Origin: SFEL01 sp963640685 | GTDB taxonomy: Bacteria > Bacillota > Clostridia > Christensenellales > CAG-138 | Reading direction: 5' to 3' | Assembly (NCBI GenBank): GCA_963640685.1 | Contig: CAVIAA010000006.1 | Coordinates: 1-64,000 of the forward strand | DNA length: 64,000 nucleotides | Part shown: positions 8,861 to 17,455 of the stretch, one piece after another | Layout: each line of letters begins with the position of its first letter | Position numbering within the stretch: the stretch's first letter is position 1 | The notes under the pieces: model-generated | Databases searched by the model: none | What the model was told of the DNA's origin: nothing | Seen by the model: the letters and a program-made list of their open reading frames with translations, nothing else | Translations under genes and position numbers: made by a program

Positions 8861-11119
8861 TCAGAACATATCTCCGGGGTTGAGCTCGAGTGAGTAGAAA
8901 TACTCGCTCCGGTGCGCATTTGTATAAGCGTATATCGCCTCAACGACCTTTGCCGTATGCTTGGTGCGCATCAGCTTCAGCACCGTCTGCCGGCGATATT
9001 TGCCCTCTATACGCTTTATCGGCGATTCTCCCGATGCCATAAACAGCAGCTCGCGGCTATCCGCCCCCTGCTCACTAAGTGCGGATAGTATCGCCTCCTC
9101 CAGCCCCTTTGCAAAGCTCTTCTCCGTCTCTATCAGCGGCGCCTGCCGGGTGTGCATAAACAAAGCCCGCACAAACAGCGCATACGGCGGAAAGAGCGCC
9201 GCACGCCGCTGCGCTATCTCGTATTCGTAAAAGCCCTTGTAGTCATGCTGCGATGCAAGCACTACGGCAGGGTGCTCCGGCGTGTAGGTCTGTATTATCA
9301 CCCGCCCGTTGCCGCTTGCCCTGCCCGCCCTGCCGGCGACCTGTGTAAAGAGCTGAAAGGCTCTCTCGCAGCTTCTGTAATCGGGTATATGCAGCGACGC
9401 ATCCGCAGCGACGATGCCCACAAGCGATACGTTAGGTATATCCAGGCCTTTTGCTATCATCTGCGTGCCTATAAGCACCTGCGCTTCGCCGCTTGAAAAG
9501 CGGGAAAGTATTTCATAGTGCGCGTTTTTGGTCTGGGTGGTGTCCATATCCATCCTGAGCGACCTGACGCCCGGGAAGCTCTCCCTAAGCTGCTCCTCCA
9601 CCTGCTGCGTGCCGATGCCGAAGAACTTTATATACGGCTTGCCGCACTCCGGGCAGGCCCTGGGTATTCGCTTCGTCCGCCCGCAGTAATGGCACTTCAT
9701 AATGCCGTCTATTTTATGGTACGTCATGGATACGTCGCACTCATCGCACTTAAAGACATAGCCGCAGCTGCGGCAGGATACGAAGGTGGAATATCCGCGG
9801 CGGTTTATGAACAGTATCGCCTGCTCGCCCCTTTCAAGGCGGGTGCCCAGCGCATCGTACAGCGCTCCGCTGAAAATACCGGTATTGCCCGCTGCAAATT
9901 CCCGGCGCATATCGACTATATCTACCTCCGGCAGCGGCAGGCCGTTTATGCGCTCCGGCAGCTCAAGCAGAGCATACCTGCCGCGCTTCGCCCGAAAGTA
10001 GCTGTTTACCGATGGGGTAGCGCTGCCGAGCAGCAGCACGCCGCCGTTTAGCCTGCACCGCCTTTCCGCAACCTCTATGGCGCTGTATCGCGGCACTGTC
10101 TCCGATGCGTAGGACTGTTCGTGCTCCTCATCCACTACTATGAGCCGTATGTTTTCGAGCGGGGCAAAGACCGCGCTTCTCGCGCCCAGAACGACCTTTG
10201 CCTTCCCGAGCCTGATGCGCCGCCACTCGTCGTATCTTTCTCCCGGAGAAAGCCTGCTGTGCAGCACCGCGACCTGCTCGCCGAACCTTCCTCTAAACCT
10301 GTCCATAGCCTGCGGGGTAAGGGATATTTCCGGCACCAGCACTATGGCAGAGCCGCCCTCGGCAAGCGCTCTGGCTATTGCCTGCATATATACCTCGGTT
10401 TTGCCGCTCCCCGTAACGCCGTGCAGCAGCAATGTGCCTTTTCTTTCTGCCATAGCCTGCACTATTTGCTCAAGCACAGCTTTTTGTGCTGCTGAAAGCG
10501 GCAAGGGAGCAGTCCGCTCCGCCGTCTTTCCTATATATGGATCCCTATATACCTCCCTGCCAGCCTCGATGATGTATCCTTTTTCTATAAGCGCCCTTAT
10601 CGCAGAGGACGCGCCGGGAATAAAGGCACATATATCCGCCGTGCTCATTTCGGCCTTTGAGTTTGCTAACAGCTCGAATACTTCCTTCTGCTTAGGCGAT
10701 TTTGGGCTTCCGTCCTTTTTCAGCATTAAGCCGGCAGCTTTATCTATATCCAGCCCGTCGCAGATCCGTACCGTGCGCACACGCTTTTCCTTTATGCGCC
10801 CGCCCCTCAGCTGCGCCGGTATCATCAGCCGCAGTGCATCCACCAGCAGGCAGTTATAGCTCTGCTTTATCCAGTACGCCAGCTTTATCTGCTCATCGGT
10901 CAGCACGGGATACGGCTCCATCGGCCGTATAATGCTCTTTAGCGATATGCTGCCGTCGTAGCTATCGCTTACGGAGAGAACATACCCCTCCGTTGGCCTG
11001 TTTCCGCTGCCAAACGGCACCAGCACTCTCTGACCCGAAAGCACTTCCTCCTCTGCCCTGTATGTAAACAGCCTGTCTACACCGCTGTTTGCTATGTCTA
11101 CTATGACCTGCGCGAACAA
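8861..11119 (-). CDS. priA: Primosomal replication restart helicase PriA
   Basis: Superfamily 2 helicase that reloads the replisome at stalled forks. The N-terminal 3'-end-binding domain starts FAQVIVDIANS. Walker A is GVTGSGKTEVY, the Walker B box is DEEH, and the later helicase motif includes GTQMIAKG. A Cys-rich double zinc module sits between (CRSCGYVFKCDEC and CHYC...CPEC). At 752 residues it is typical. The start is a TTG at 11119, preceded by GGAAAACGGGA; I found no better ATG and the N-terminus matches the family from this point. It follows a terminator after coaBC and has its own extended -10 promoter. Confidence 0.95.
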   Translation of the reverse strand: MFAQVIVDIANSGVDRLFTYRAEEEVLSGQRVLVPFGSGNRPTEGYVLSVSDSYDGSISLKSIIRPMEPYPVLTDEQIKLAYWIKQSYNCLLVDALRLMIPAQLRGGRIKEKRVRTVRICDGLDIDKAAGLMLKKDGSPKSPKQKEVFELLANSKAEMSTADICAFIPGASSAIRALIEKGYIIEAGREVYRDPYIGKTAERTAPLPLSAAQKAVLEQIVQAMAERKGTLLLHGVTGSGKTEVYMQAIARALAEGGSAIVLVPEISLTPQAMDRFRGRFGEQVAVLHSRLSPGERYDEWRRIRLGKAKVVLGARSAVFAPLENIRLIVVDEEHEQSYASETVPRYSAIEVAERRCRLNGGVLLLGSATPSVNSYFRAKRGRYALLELPERINGLPLPEVDIVDMRREFAAGNTGIFSGALYDALGTRLERGEQAILFINRRGYSTFVSCRSCGYVFKCDECDVSMTYHKIDGIMKCHYCGRTKRIPRACPECGKPYIKFFGIGTQQVEEQLRESFPGVRSLRMDMDTTQTKNAHYEILSRFSSGEAQVLIGTQMIAKGLDIPNVSLVGIVAADASLHIPDYRSCERAFQLFTQVAGRAGRASGNGRVIIQTYTPEHPAVVLASQHDYKGFYEYEIAQRRAALFPPYALFVRALFMHTRQAPLIETEKSFAKGLEEAILSALSEQGADSRELLFMASGESPIKRIEGKYRRQTVLKLMRTKHTAKVVEAIYAYTNAHRSEYFYSLELNPGDMF

Positions 11120-11154
11120 ATCCCGTTTTCCTTTCCTAAAGCCGCTTTTTAAGA

Positions 11155-11163
11155 ATTATACCA
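11155..11163 (-). promoter_or_regulatory. Extended -10 promoter of priA
   Basis: On the minus strand TGGTATAAT lies 36 nt upstream of the priA start, directly after the coaBC terminator. No convincing -35 hexamer is present, as expected for an extended -10 promoter. Confidence 0.5.
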
Positions 11164-11186
11164 TAAAGCCGCCGCTGCCGCACACG

Positions 11187-11212
11187 CAAAAAGGGAGGGG
11201 CGAGCCCTCCCT
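11187..11212 (-). terminator. Terminator after coaBC
   Basis: Minus-strand hairpin AGGGAGGG/CCCTCCCT with a 5-nt loop, followed by a short T run. It sits 18 nt past the coaBC stop. Confidence 0.8.
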
Positions 11213-11229
11213 GTGATATACGATATATA

Positions 11230-12417
11230 TTATTCCTCGCCCTGCAATGCCAGCCTGTCCAGCAGCCAGTCGGCAGCCGCCCGCTTGGTCACCCTGCCGC
11301 TATGCTCCTTTGTGCCGTCTGCGCCGTACAGGGTTATTATGTTGGTATCGGTGCCGAAACCCGCGCCCTCCGCAGTAACGTCGTTCGCTGCGATATAGTC
11401 CAACTTTTTGCGCTTTAGCTTTTCCATCGCGTTTCGCTCAATGTCGTTCGTTTCCGCAGCGAAGCCCATTACCCTTTGCGTTGTCTTAAGCGGGGCAATG
11501 GTCTTTAGTATATCTCTCGTTGCCATCAGCTGCAGCGTCATAGAGTCACCGCTTTTTTTTATCTTGGTATGTGAAAACTCCGCCGGCGTAAAATCCGCCG
11601 GTGCAGCCGCCATTATGAGCATGTCGCAGCTTGGAAAAAGCTTCTGCACGCTTTCACACAGCTCGTCCGACGAGGTTATGTCGACCAGCTTTACTCCCTC
11701 CGGCGCTTTAAGGCTGACCGGGCCGCTTATAAGCGTCACATCCGCGCCGCGCTCCGCCGCAGCCTCGGCTATGGCGTAGCCCATCTTGCCCGTAGAGCGG
11801 TTTGTTATGTACCGCACGGGATCCAGCGCCTCGCGAGTAGGTCCTGCCGTCACAAGTACCCTTTTGCCGACAAGATCCAGCCTTGCGTTGAGTGTTTCCA
11901 TAACCGCTTCAACGATATCCTCTACTGCCGCGAGCTTGCCTATGCCCTCGTCGCCGCAAGCAAGGCGCCCCTCGGCAGGGGATATGAACCGGCAGCCGCG
12001 CCGCTTCAGCTTGTCCATATTCTCCTGAACGGCAGCGCTCAGGTACATATTGGTATTCATCGCCGGGGCTATGAGCACCGGCGCCTTTGTTGCCATAACA
12101 GTTGTGGTGAGCATGTCATCCGCTATGCCGGAGGCCGCTTTGCCGATGAAATTTGCCGTTGCGGGGGCTATCAAAAAGGCATCCGCAAGCTTTGCAAGAG
12201 CTATGTGCTCCACCTCAAAGTGCCTGTCGCTGTCAAACATATCGCTGACAACACGATTCCCGCTTATGGTTTCCAGAGCCAGCGGGGTTATTATCTCCGC
12301 ACCGGCGCGGGTGACTATGACATGGACGCTGACGCCCCGCTTACGCAGCGCGCCTATTATATCGCAGGCCTTGTAGGCGGCTATGGAGCCGGTAACGCCC
12401 ATTACCACGTTTTTCAT
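11230..12417 (-). CDS. coaBC: Bifunctional phosphopantothenoylcysteine decarboxylase/synthetase
   Basis: Two steps of coenzyme A synthesis in one protein. The N-terminal flavin-dependent CoaC domain (about 1-175) has GVTGSIAAYKA, the substrate motif PAMNTNMY and the catalytic Cys in GRLACGDEGIG. The C-terminal CoaB domain (about 187-395) starts with VLVTAGPTREALDPVRYI and contains NRSTGKMG and the AAPADF motif. At 395 residues it is full length. Its start ATG overlaps the rpoZ stop codon, so it is translationally coupled to rpoZ. Confidence 0.97.
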   Translation of the reverse strand: MKNVVMGVTGSIAAYKACDIIGALRKRGVSVHVIVTRAGAEIITPLALETISGNRVVSDMFDSDRHFEVEHIALAKLADAFLIAPATANFIGKAASGIADDMLTTTVMATKAPVLIAPAMNTNMYLSAAVQENMDKLKRRGCRFISPAEGRLACGDEGIGKLAAVEDIVEAVMETLNARLDLVGKRVLVTAGPTREALDPVRYITNRSTGKMGYAIAEAAAERGADVTLISGPVSLKAPEGVKLVDITSSDELCESVQKLFPSCDMLIMAAAPADFTPAEFSHTKIKKSGDSMTLQLMATRDILKTIAPLKTTQRVMGFAAETNDIERNAMEKLKRKKLDYIAANDVTAEGAGFGTDTNIITLYGADGTKEHSGRVTKRAAADWLLDRLALQGEE

Positions 12418-12614
12418 TATCTGTATTCCTCGGGCGCGATTATTTCCAGCTCATCGTTGTACAGCTCCTCTACCGCTGCCGAAACCGGCTTGCGGTCATC
12501 CAGCTTTTCGCGGTCATCCTGCAGCTGGCGCGCACGCTTTGCAACGGTAGTCACCAAAAGATAGCGGCAGCCCGCCTTTTCTATCAGTTCATTGAGGGGA
12601 GGATAGTTCATCAT
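12417..12614 (-). CDS. rpoZ: RNA polymerase omega subunit
   Basis: Small RNA polymerase subunit that aids beta' folding and assembly. The 65-residue sequence has the omega pattern NELIEKAGCRYLLVTTVAKRARQL, then PVSAAVEEL and an acidic C-terminus. It lies between gmk and coaBC, the conserved location. AAAGGAG is 11 nt upstream of the first of two consecutive ATGs. Confidence 0.95.
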   Translation of the reverse strand: MMNYPPLNELIEKAGCRYLLVTTVAKRARQLQDDREKLDDRKPVSAAVEELYNDELEIIAPEEYR

Positions 12615-12620
12615 AGTGTT

Positions 12621-13238
12621 TTATGCTCCTTTAAGGTTGTTTATAAGCTCGGGATTGTTTGCCGTGCGGAGCCTTTCCGCCGCAAACACGCTCTCCATAT
12701 CTTCAACAGCCTTATTCAGACTGTCATTAATGATCACATAATCGTACAACTCTGCCTTTGCAAGCTCCCGCTCAGCCTCCGCAAAGCGGCGCTCAATAGC
12801 CTCCTGCGTTTCAGTTCCGCGCCCGGCAAGCCGCTTTTTAAGCACATCAAGGCTCGGTGGCGCTATAAATATCATTACCGCATCAGCACAGCGCTGCTTT
12901 ACGCTGAGCGCCCCCTGCACGTCTATTTCAAGTATCACATCGTTGCCCAGCGTCCGCTGCTCCTCAACGTATGCCCGCGGTGTTCCGTAATGGTTCTTGC
13001 CGAACACGCACATATATTCAAGGAACTCGTCCTGCTCGATCATTTTCTTAAACTGCTCCTCGGTTCGGAAGAAGTAGCTTACGCCCTCTGTCTCCCCCTC
13101 CCTCGGCGCGCGCGTAGTTACGGACACGGATAGCTTTACGTCCCTGCGCCGTTCCAGCAGCCTTTTGCATACGGTCCCCTTGCCGACCCCCGACGGGCCG
13201 GATATCACAAACAGCAGTCCTTTTTTATCGTTTTGCAT
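12621..13238 (-). CDS. gmk: Guanylate kinase
   Basis: Phosphorylates GMP to GDP. At 205 residues it has P-loop SGPSGVGKGTV at 13-23, the GMP-binding TTRAPREGE near 41-49 and the lid region. The family Tyr of the GMP site is present in VSYFF. It lies 6 nt upstream of rpoZ and 21 nt downstream of remA; the remA-gmk-rpoZ order is standard. Confidence 0.97.
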   Translation of the reverse strand: MQNDKKGLLFVISGPSGVGKGTVCKRLLERRRDVKLSVSVTTRAPREGETEGVSYFFRTEEQFKKMIEQDEFLEYMCVFGKNHYGTPRAYVEEQRTLGNDVILEIDVQGALSVKQRCADAVMIFIAPPSLDVLKKRLAGRGTETQEAIERRFAEAERELAKAELYDYVIINDSLNKAVEDMESVFAAERLRTANNPELINNLKGA

Positions 13239-13259
13239 ATTTCTCCCAAAGCTCTGTGC

Positions 13260-13514
13260 TTATTCTTCATTCCCCAGCGCATTTACCCTGCCCGCCACCG
13301 TTTCCGGCTGAAGAGCAGAGAGCACGACGTGCATGCTGTCCATAACTATTACCGCCCTCGTTCGCCTGCCGTGGGAGGCATCCACCAGCCGCCCCTTTTC
13401 CCGCGCCTCCTGAACCATGCGCTTTGCGGGGGCGCTTTCCGGCGACGTTACGGATATTATCCTACCTGCGGATACTATATTGCCGAAGCCTATATTTACC
13501 AGCTTTACAGACAT
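13260..13514 (-). CDS. remA: RemA-family extracellular matrix regulatory protein (DUF370)
   Basis: Small DNA-binding regulator of the DUF370 family; in Bacillus RemA activates biofilm matrix and osmoprotection genes. At 84 residues it has the near-invariant start VKLVNIGFGNIV, the SPESAPAKRM helix, and the RRTRAVIVMDS strand that supplies DNA-contacting arginines. It sits between yicC and gmk as in most Clostridia and Bacilli. The last 15 residues are variable. Confidence 0.93.
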   Translation of the reverse strand: MSVKLVNIGFGNIVSAGRIISVTSPESAPAKRMVQEAREKGRLVDASHGRRTRAVIVMDSMHVVLSALQPETVAGRVNALGNEE

Positions 13515-13521
13515 AAGCCCT

Positions 13522-14400
13522 CTATTCTATATTCTGCACCTGCTCGCGTATCTTCTCCACCTCGCCCTTGCCGGCGATAACGAGGTTGACTATATCCGCG
13601 TCGTTCGCCTTTGAGCCTATAGTATTGAACTCGCGGTTCATCTCCTGAACTATAAAATCCAGCTTCCTGCCCGCCGGCTCTGAGCTGTCCAACATAGCAC
13701 GGAACTGGGTCACATGGCTGGAGAGGCGAACCAGCTCCTCGTCTATGCCCGCCTTGTCCGCAAACAACGCGACCTCAGTCGCAAGCCTTGTCCTATCCAC
13801 CTCAACGCCACCGAGCAGCTTCTCTATCCGCTCCGCCAGCTTCGCCTTGTACTCCAGCACTACATCCGGCGCGCGCAGCGCTATTTTTTGCCTTATATCC
13901 TCAACTGTGCGCGATTTTTCGTATAAATCGTCGTACAGCTTTGCGCCCTCCCTTGCCCGCATCGACTTAAGCTCGGCACAGGCCATTCGGCAAGCCTCGG
14001 CAGTGATAGCGCACACGGCGTCCCTGTCCTCATCGGCCTCGATTATCTCCGTAACATCCGGCAGCTTGAGCGCGGCGGAAAGGCCGATATCATCCCGGAG
14101 CGAAAACTCCTCTGCGGCTGCCCGCGCAGCCTTCAGGTATTCGGCCAGGAGGTGCGTGTCTACGCTGACCTCGCGGGCATCGTCCCTGTTGTTTCTATAA
14201 TATACATATACGTCAACATGGCCGCGGCTCAGCTCGCCGCCCAGCACGCCGCGTATAGTATCCTCAACAAAGCCTATCGCCCTAGGCATTCTGAAGCCCA
14301 AGTCCAGATATCTGTGGTTTACGCTTTTCAGCTCAACCGTTACCTCGCGGCCTTCCCTCTCAACACACGCACGGCCAAAGCCGGTCATACTGCTTATCAA
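13522..14400 (-). CDS. yicC: YicC/YloC family endoribonuclease
   Basis: Homologue of YicC/YloC, shown in other bacteria to be an RNase. The 292-residue protein has the YicC N-terminal domain (start MISSMTGFGRA, then the VELKSVNHRYLDL motif) and the C-terminal DUF1732 domain with GRKLDFIVQEMNREFNTIGSKA and DADI. It is the first gene of the operon yicC-remA-gmk-rpoZ-coaBC; remA follows by 7 nt. Confidence 0.94.
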   Translation of the reverse strand: MISSMTGFGRACVEREGREVTVELKSVNHRYLDLGFRMPRAIGFVEDTIRGVLGGELSRGHVDVYVYYRNNRDDAREVSVDTHLLAEYLKAARAAAEEFSLRDDIGLSAALKLPDVTEIIEADEDRDAVCAITAEACRMACAELKSMRAREGAKLYDDLYEKSRTVEDIRQKIALRAPDVVLEYKAKLAERIEKLLGGVEVDRTRLATEVALFADKAGIDEELVRLSSHVTQFRAMLDSSEPAGRKLDFIVQEMNREFNTIGSKANDADIVNLVIAGKGEVEKIREQVQNIE

Positions 14401-14447
14401 CTTAATACCTCCTGCGGCAAAAGCGCCGTTAAAGCTCTGACTCAGTG

Positions 14448-14476
14448 ATTATATCATCTTTTCGACAGCAAACCAA
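14448..14476 (-). promoter_or_regulatory. Promoter of the yicC operon
   Basis: Minus-strand TTGGTT (14476-14471), 17 nt, TATAAT (14453-14448). It lies 48 nt upstream of the yicC start. Confidence 0.6.
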
Positions 14477-14494
14477 CGTTTTTTAGCCGAAACG

Positions 14495-15457
14495 CTATAT
14501 TACCTTATACAGCTCATCCGCCTCCGGCGGGGCTATCACCATGCCATCCGCCGTACAAACGCCGGATGCCGTGGCTTTTCCTACTATGGCTGCGGGTATG
14601 CCGTTCTCTTCGAGCCCGCGAACCATTTCTTCGCCGTCATTGCAGGCTATGAGCATGCTGCCGCTGGAAAGCAGCCTGTAAGGATCTATGCAAAGTCTTT
14701 CGCATATCCTCCTGGTTATTGGGTGGATCGGTATTTTTTCGGGATACAGCACAACGCCGCAGCCGGAGGCCTCCGCCATTTCCCACGCTGCGCCAAAAAC
14801 GCCGCCCTCGGTTATGTCGTGCATTGCGGTTGCGCCGTGCTCCGCAGCGTACAGTCCTTCATGCACCACGCTCACGTTTCCCATGAAACCGCGTGCCTCC
14901 TCAAGCTCACCCTGAGTAAGCCCGGTGCGTTCCGGTGCGTCAGAGGCTATGACCGCCGTGCCCTCTATACCCGCCAGCTTGGTCATGATCACATCCTGCC
15001 CGGGCTTCATGCCGGCTGGGGTTATTATGCCGTTTTTGCCGGCGCGAGCTATAACAGTAGCACAGGTTACATAGCGGTTCACGCTGGCCGTGACCTCGGT
15101 ATGTCCGCCGATTATCTCAATATTTGCAAGCCTTGCGGCCTCCGCGAGCTCATCCGCTATTCGCCCGACCTCCTCCTCGGTTCCCTGAGACGGAATGAGC
15201 AGCGTTACCAGCAGGCCGATAGGCTCCGCCCCGGCCGCCGCCGCGTCGTTGCAGCTTACGTGTACCGTAAGGCTGCCTATGTTCTTATCCGCCGCAGTTA
15301 TAGGGTCTGTTGAAAGCACTGCTATCCTTCCGCCCAGATCCACCGCCGCACAATCCACGCCGACATGCGGCGAGCAGACGACTTCTTTTCTGGTATGCCC
15401 GAACTTGCTTAATATCAGGCTGTCCAGCTTATCATTGCTGAGCTTCCCCGTCCGCAT
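14495..15457 (-). CDS. AIR synthase-related protein
   Basis: This 320-residue protein has the two-domain fold of the PurM/HypE/ThiL/SelD superfamily. The N-terminal ATP-binding half shows VDCAAVDLGG, LSTDP and HVSCNDAAAAGAEP, followed by EIIGGHTEVT; the C-terminal half shows HDITEGGVFGAAWEMAE and the SSGSML segment. These motifs resemble HypE most, but HypE ends in a PxCyC-type tail Cys that carries the thiocarbamate, and this protein ends YKVI with no such Cys. No hydrogenase maturation genes are nearby. It overlaps the ligA stop by 1 nt. The substrate is unknown, and I assign no specific gene. Confidence 0.8.
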   Translation of the reverse strand: MRTGKLSNDKLDSLILSKFGHTRKEVVCSPHVGVDCAAVDLGGRIAVLSTDPITAADKNIGSLTVHVSCNDAAAAGAEPIGLLVTLLIPSQGTEEEVGRIADELAEAARLANIEIIGGHTEVTASVNRYVTCATVIARAGKNGIITPAGMKPGQDVIMTKLAGIEGTAVIASDAPERTGLTQGELEEARGFMGNVSVVHEGLYAAEHGATAMHDITEGGVFGAAWEMAEASGCGVVLYPEKIPIHPITRRICERLCIDPYRLLSSGSMLIACNDGEEMVRGLEENGIPAAIVGKATASGVCTADGMVIAPPEADELYKVI

Positions 15458-17424
15458 TATCCAATATCTCCGATCAAGTCAAAAAATTCCTTTTCGCTGA
15501 GCACTCTAACGCCCAGCTCACGCGCCTTTGCAAGCTTGCTTCCGGCGCTTTCCCCGGCAAGCACATAGTCCGTCTTTTTGCTGACGCTGCCCGCTGCCTT
15601 TCCGCCAAGCGACTCTATAAGCGCCTCCGCCTGCCGCCTATCCAGTCTTTCCAGCGTTCCTGTGACTACGACGGTCTTTCCGCTTATCGGGCTTTCCCTT
15701 TGTGCCTCCTCCGGCCTCGGCTTCACGCCATGCGCAAGCAGCCTATCCACCTGCGCTGCTATGGACGGGTCGCCAAAGAACTCAATTATGCTCTCCGCGA
15801 CAACATCTCCAACATCCGCTACCTCTGTCAGCTGCTCCGTCCCTGCACACCTGACCGCCTCCAGCGTTCCGAAATGCCTTGCCAAATCACGCGCCGTCTT
15901 TGAGCCGACGTTTGGTATGCCTATTGCAAACAAAAACGCGCCGAGCGAGCAGTCCTTGCTGCGCTCAATGGCGGACATGAGGTTGTTTATCCGCCTTTCG
16001 CCAAAGCCCTGCAGCCCCGCAAAGTCCTGCGGGCTCAGATCGTAAAGGTCTGGAATGCTCTTGAGGCTCAGCTCCTCAACAAACAACGCCGCCGTTTTTT
16101 CGGAAAAAGTATCTATATCCATTGCGTCACGAGAGGCATAATGGGCAAGCCTGCCCGCTATCTGCGGCGCACAGGAGAGGGAATTTGTGCAGTAAAGATG
16201 CACACCGCGGTGCTCAACGTGCGCCCCGCAGGATGGGCACACCGTTGGCTTTTCCGCCGGCCGCTCCGGAACGTCTCCCTCAACTGCGGAAAGTATCTCG
16301 GGTATCACATCGTTGCTGCGGCGTATGAACACCCTTGAGCCTATGCCTACCCGCTTTCGCAGTATGTCGTCATAATTATTCAGTGTTGCGTGGCGTATCG
16401 TCGCCCCCGCAAGCTCAACGGGATCAAAGCTCGCGCGCGGCGTCAGCTTGCCCGTTCGCCCAACCTCCCAGGTTATCTCCCGAATAACCGTTGTGGTCTC
16501 CTCGGCGGCGAATTTAAAGGCCATCGCCCAGCGCGGGAACTTTTCTGTTGCGCCAAGCGCTTCCCTCGTTGCAAAGTCCCTGACCTTTACCACCATACCG
16601 TCTATCAGAAAATCGAGGTGCGGTCGGGACTTCTCCGCCTTGTCTATCTCGCGGCAAACGGTATCCATATCGTCGCAGAACACCAGATAGTCGCTCACGG
16701 TAAAGCCGTTTTCCCGCAGGAACTCCAGCATCTCGTCCTGCGTTTTAAGCTCCCTTCCCTCGATATAGCCCACATTGTAGCAGTAGCAATCCAGCCTCCG
16801 CTTCGCAGTCACCCTCGGGTCAAGGTTTCTAAGCGCCCCGGCTGCCGCATTTCTTGCATTCTTCAGCTTTTCATCCGTGATCCTGTTTATCTCGTTCAGC
16901 ACGGAGAGCTTCATATAGCACTCGCCCTGAACCTCGATTTTGCCCTTAAACGGTATCGTCAGCGGAACGGTACGTATGGTCTTTATCTGCGGCGTTATGT
17001 CTTCGCCGATAACTCCGTTGCCCCTCGTTGCGCCGGTAGTCAGCCTGCCGTTTTCATAGGTAAGATTGATGGTCAGCCCGTCGAACTTATACTCAAGCGC
17101 GTACTTCACCTTCGGCAGTCCGCGCTCCTCCGCCATCCTTTCCACCTTTGCGCCCCAAGCCTTCAGCTCCTCGTGGGTGCGCACCTTATCCATGCTCCAC
17201 AGCCGGCCTATATGGGTATGCGGCTCAAAGCAGGGCAGCGGGTCGCCGCCGACCCTTTGGGTAGGGGAATCCGGCAGTATCAGCCCCGTCTGCTCCTCCA
17301 GCCTCAGCAACTCATCATAAAGCTCATCGTACTCCTTATCGCTTATTTTGGGGGCGTCCATTACATAATACGCCCTCGAGTATTCGTTGAGCTTATCCAC
17401 AAGCTCCCTTACGCGCTGCTCCAT
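15457..17424 (-). CDS. ligA: NAD-dependent DNA ligase LigA
   Basis: Seals nicks in DNA using NAD. At 655 residues it has the Ia domain at the N-terminus (YYVMDAPKISDKEYDELY), the adenylation Lys in EYKFDGL near residue 113, the motif RGNGVIGED, an OB fold, four zinc-binding Cys (CPSCG and CTNSLSC), helix-hairpin-helix repeats and a C-terminal BRCT domain from about 580. The active-site context is EYK rather than the commoner EPK, a variant I believe occurs in clostridial LigA proteins. It lies between pcrA and the AIR synthase-like gene; pcrA-ligA is a common pairing. Confidence 0.96.
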   Translation of the reverse strand: MEQRVRELVDKLNEYSRAYYVMDAPKISDKEYDELYDELLRLEEQTGLILPDSPTQRVGGDPLPCFEPHTHIGRLWSMDKVRTHEELKAWGAKVERMAEERGLPKVKYALEYKFDGLTINLTYENGRLTTGATRGNGVIGEDITPQIKTIRTVPLTIPFKGKIEVQGECYMKLSVLNEINRITDEKLKNARNAAAGALRNLDPRVTAKRRLDCYCYNVGYIEGRELKTQDEMLEFLRENGFTVSDYLVFCDDMDTVCREIDKAEKSRPHLDFLIDGMVVKVRDFATREALGATEKFPRWAMAFKFAAEETTTVIREITWEVGRTGKLTPRASFDPVELAGATIRHATLNNYDDILRKRVGIGSRVFIRRSNDVIPEILSAVEGDVPERPAEKPTVCPSCGAHVEHRGVHLYCTNSLSCAPQIAGRLAHYASRDAMDIDTFSEKTAALFVEELSLKSIPDLYDLSPQDFAGLQGFGERRINNLMSAIERSKDCSLGAFLFAIGIPNVGSKTARDLARHFGTLEAVRCAGTEQLTEVADVGDVVAESIIEFFGDPSIAAQVDRLLAHGVKPRPEEAQRESPISGKTVVVTGTLERLDRRQAEALIESLGGKAAGSVSKKTDYVLAGESAGSKLAKARELGVRVLSEKEFFDLIGDIG

Positions 17425-17455
17425 TGCGGTTTCCTTTCGGGTAGTTATTTTTATA

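Noticed and set aside
11200..11260. GGGAGGG-rich stretch as possible quadruplex
   Set aside because: It is explained by the coaBC terminator stem.
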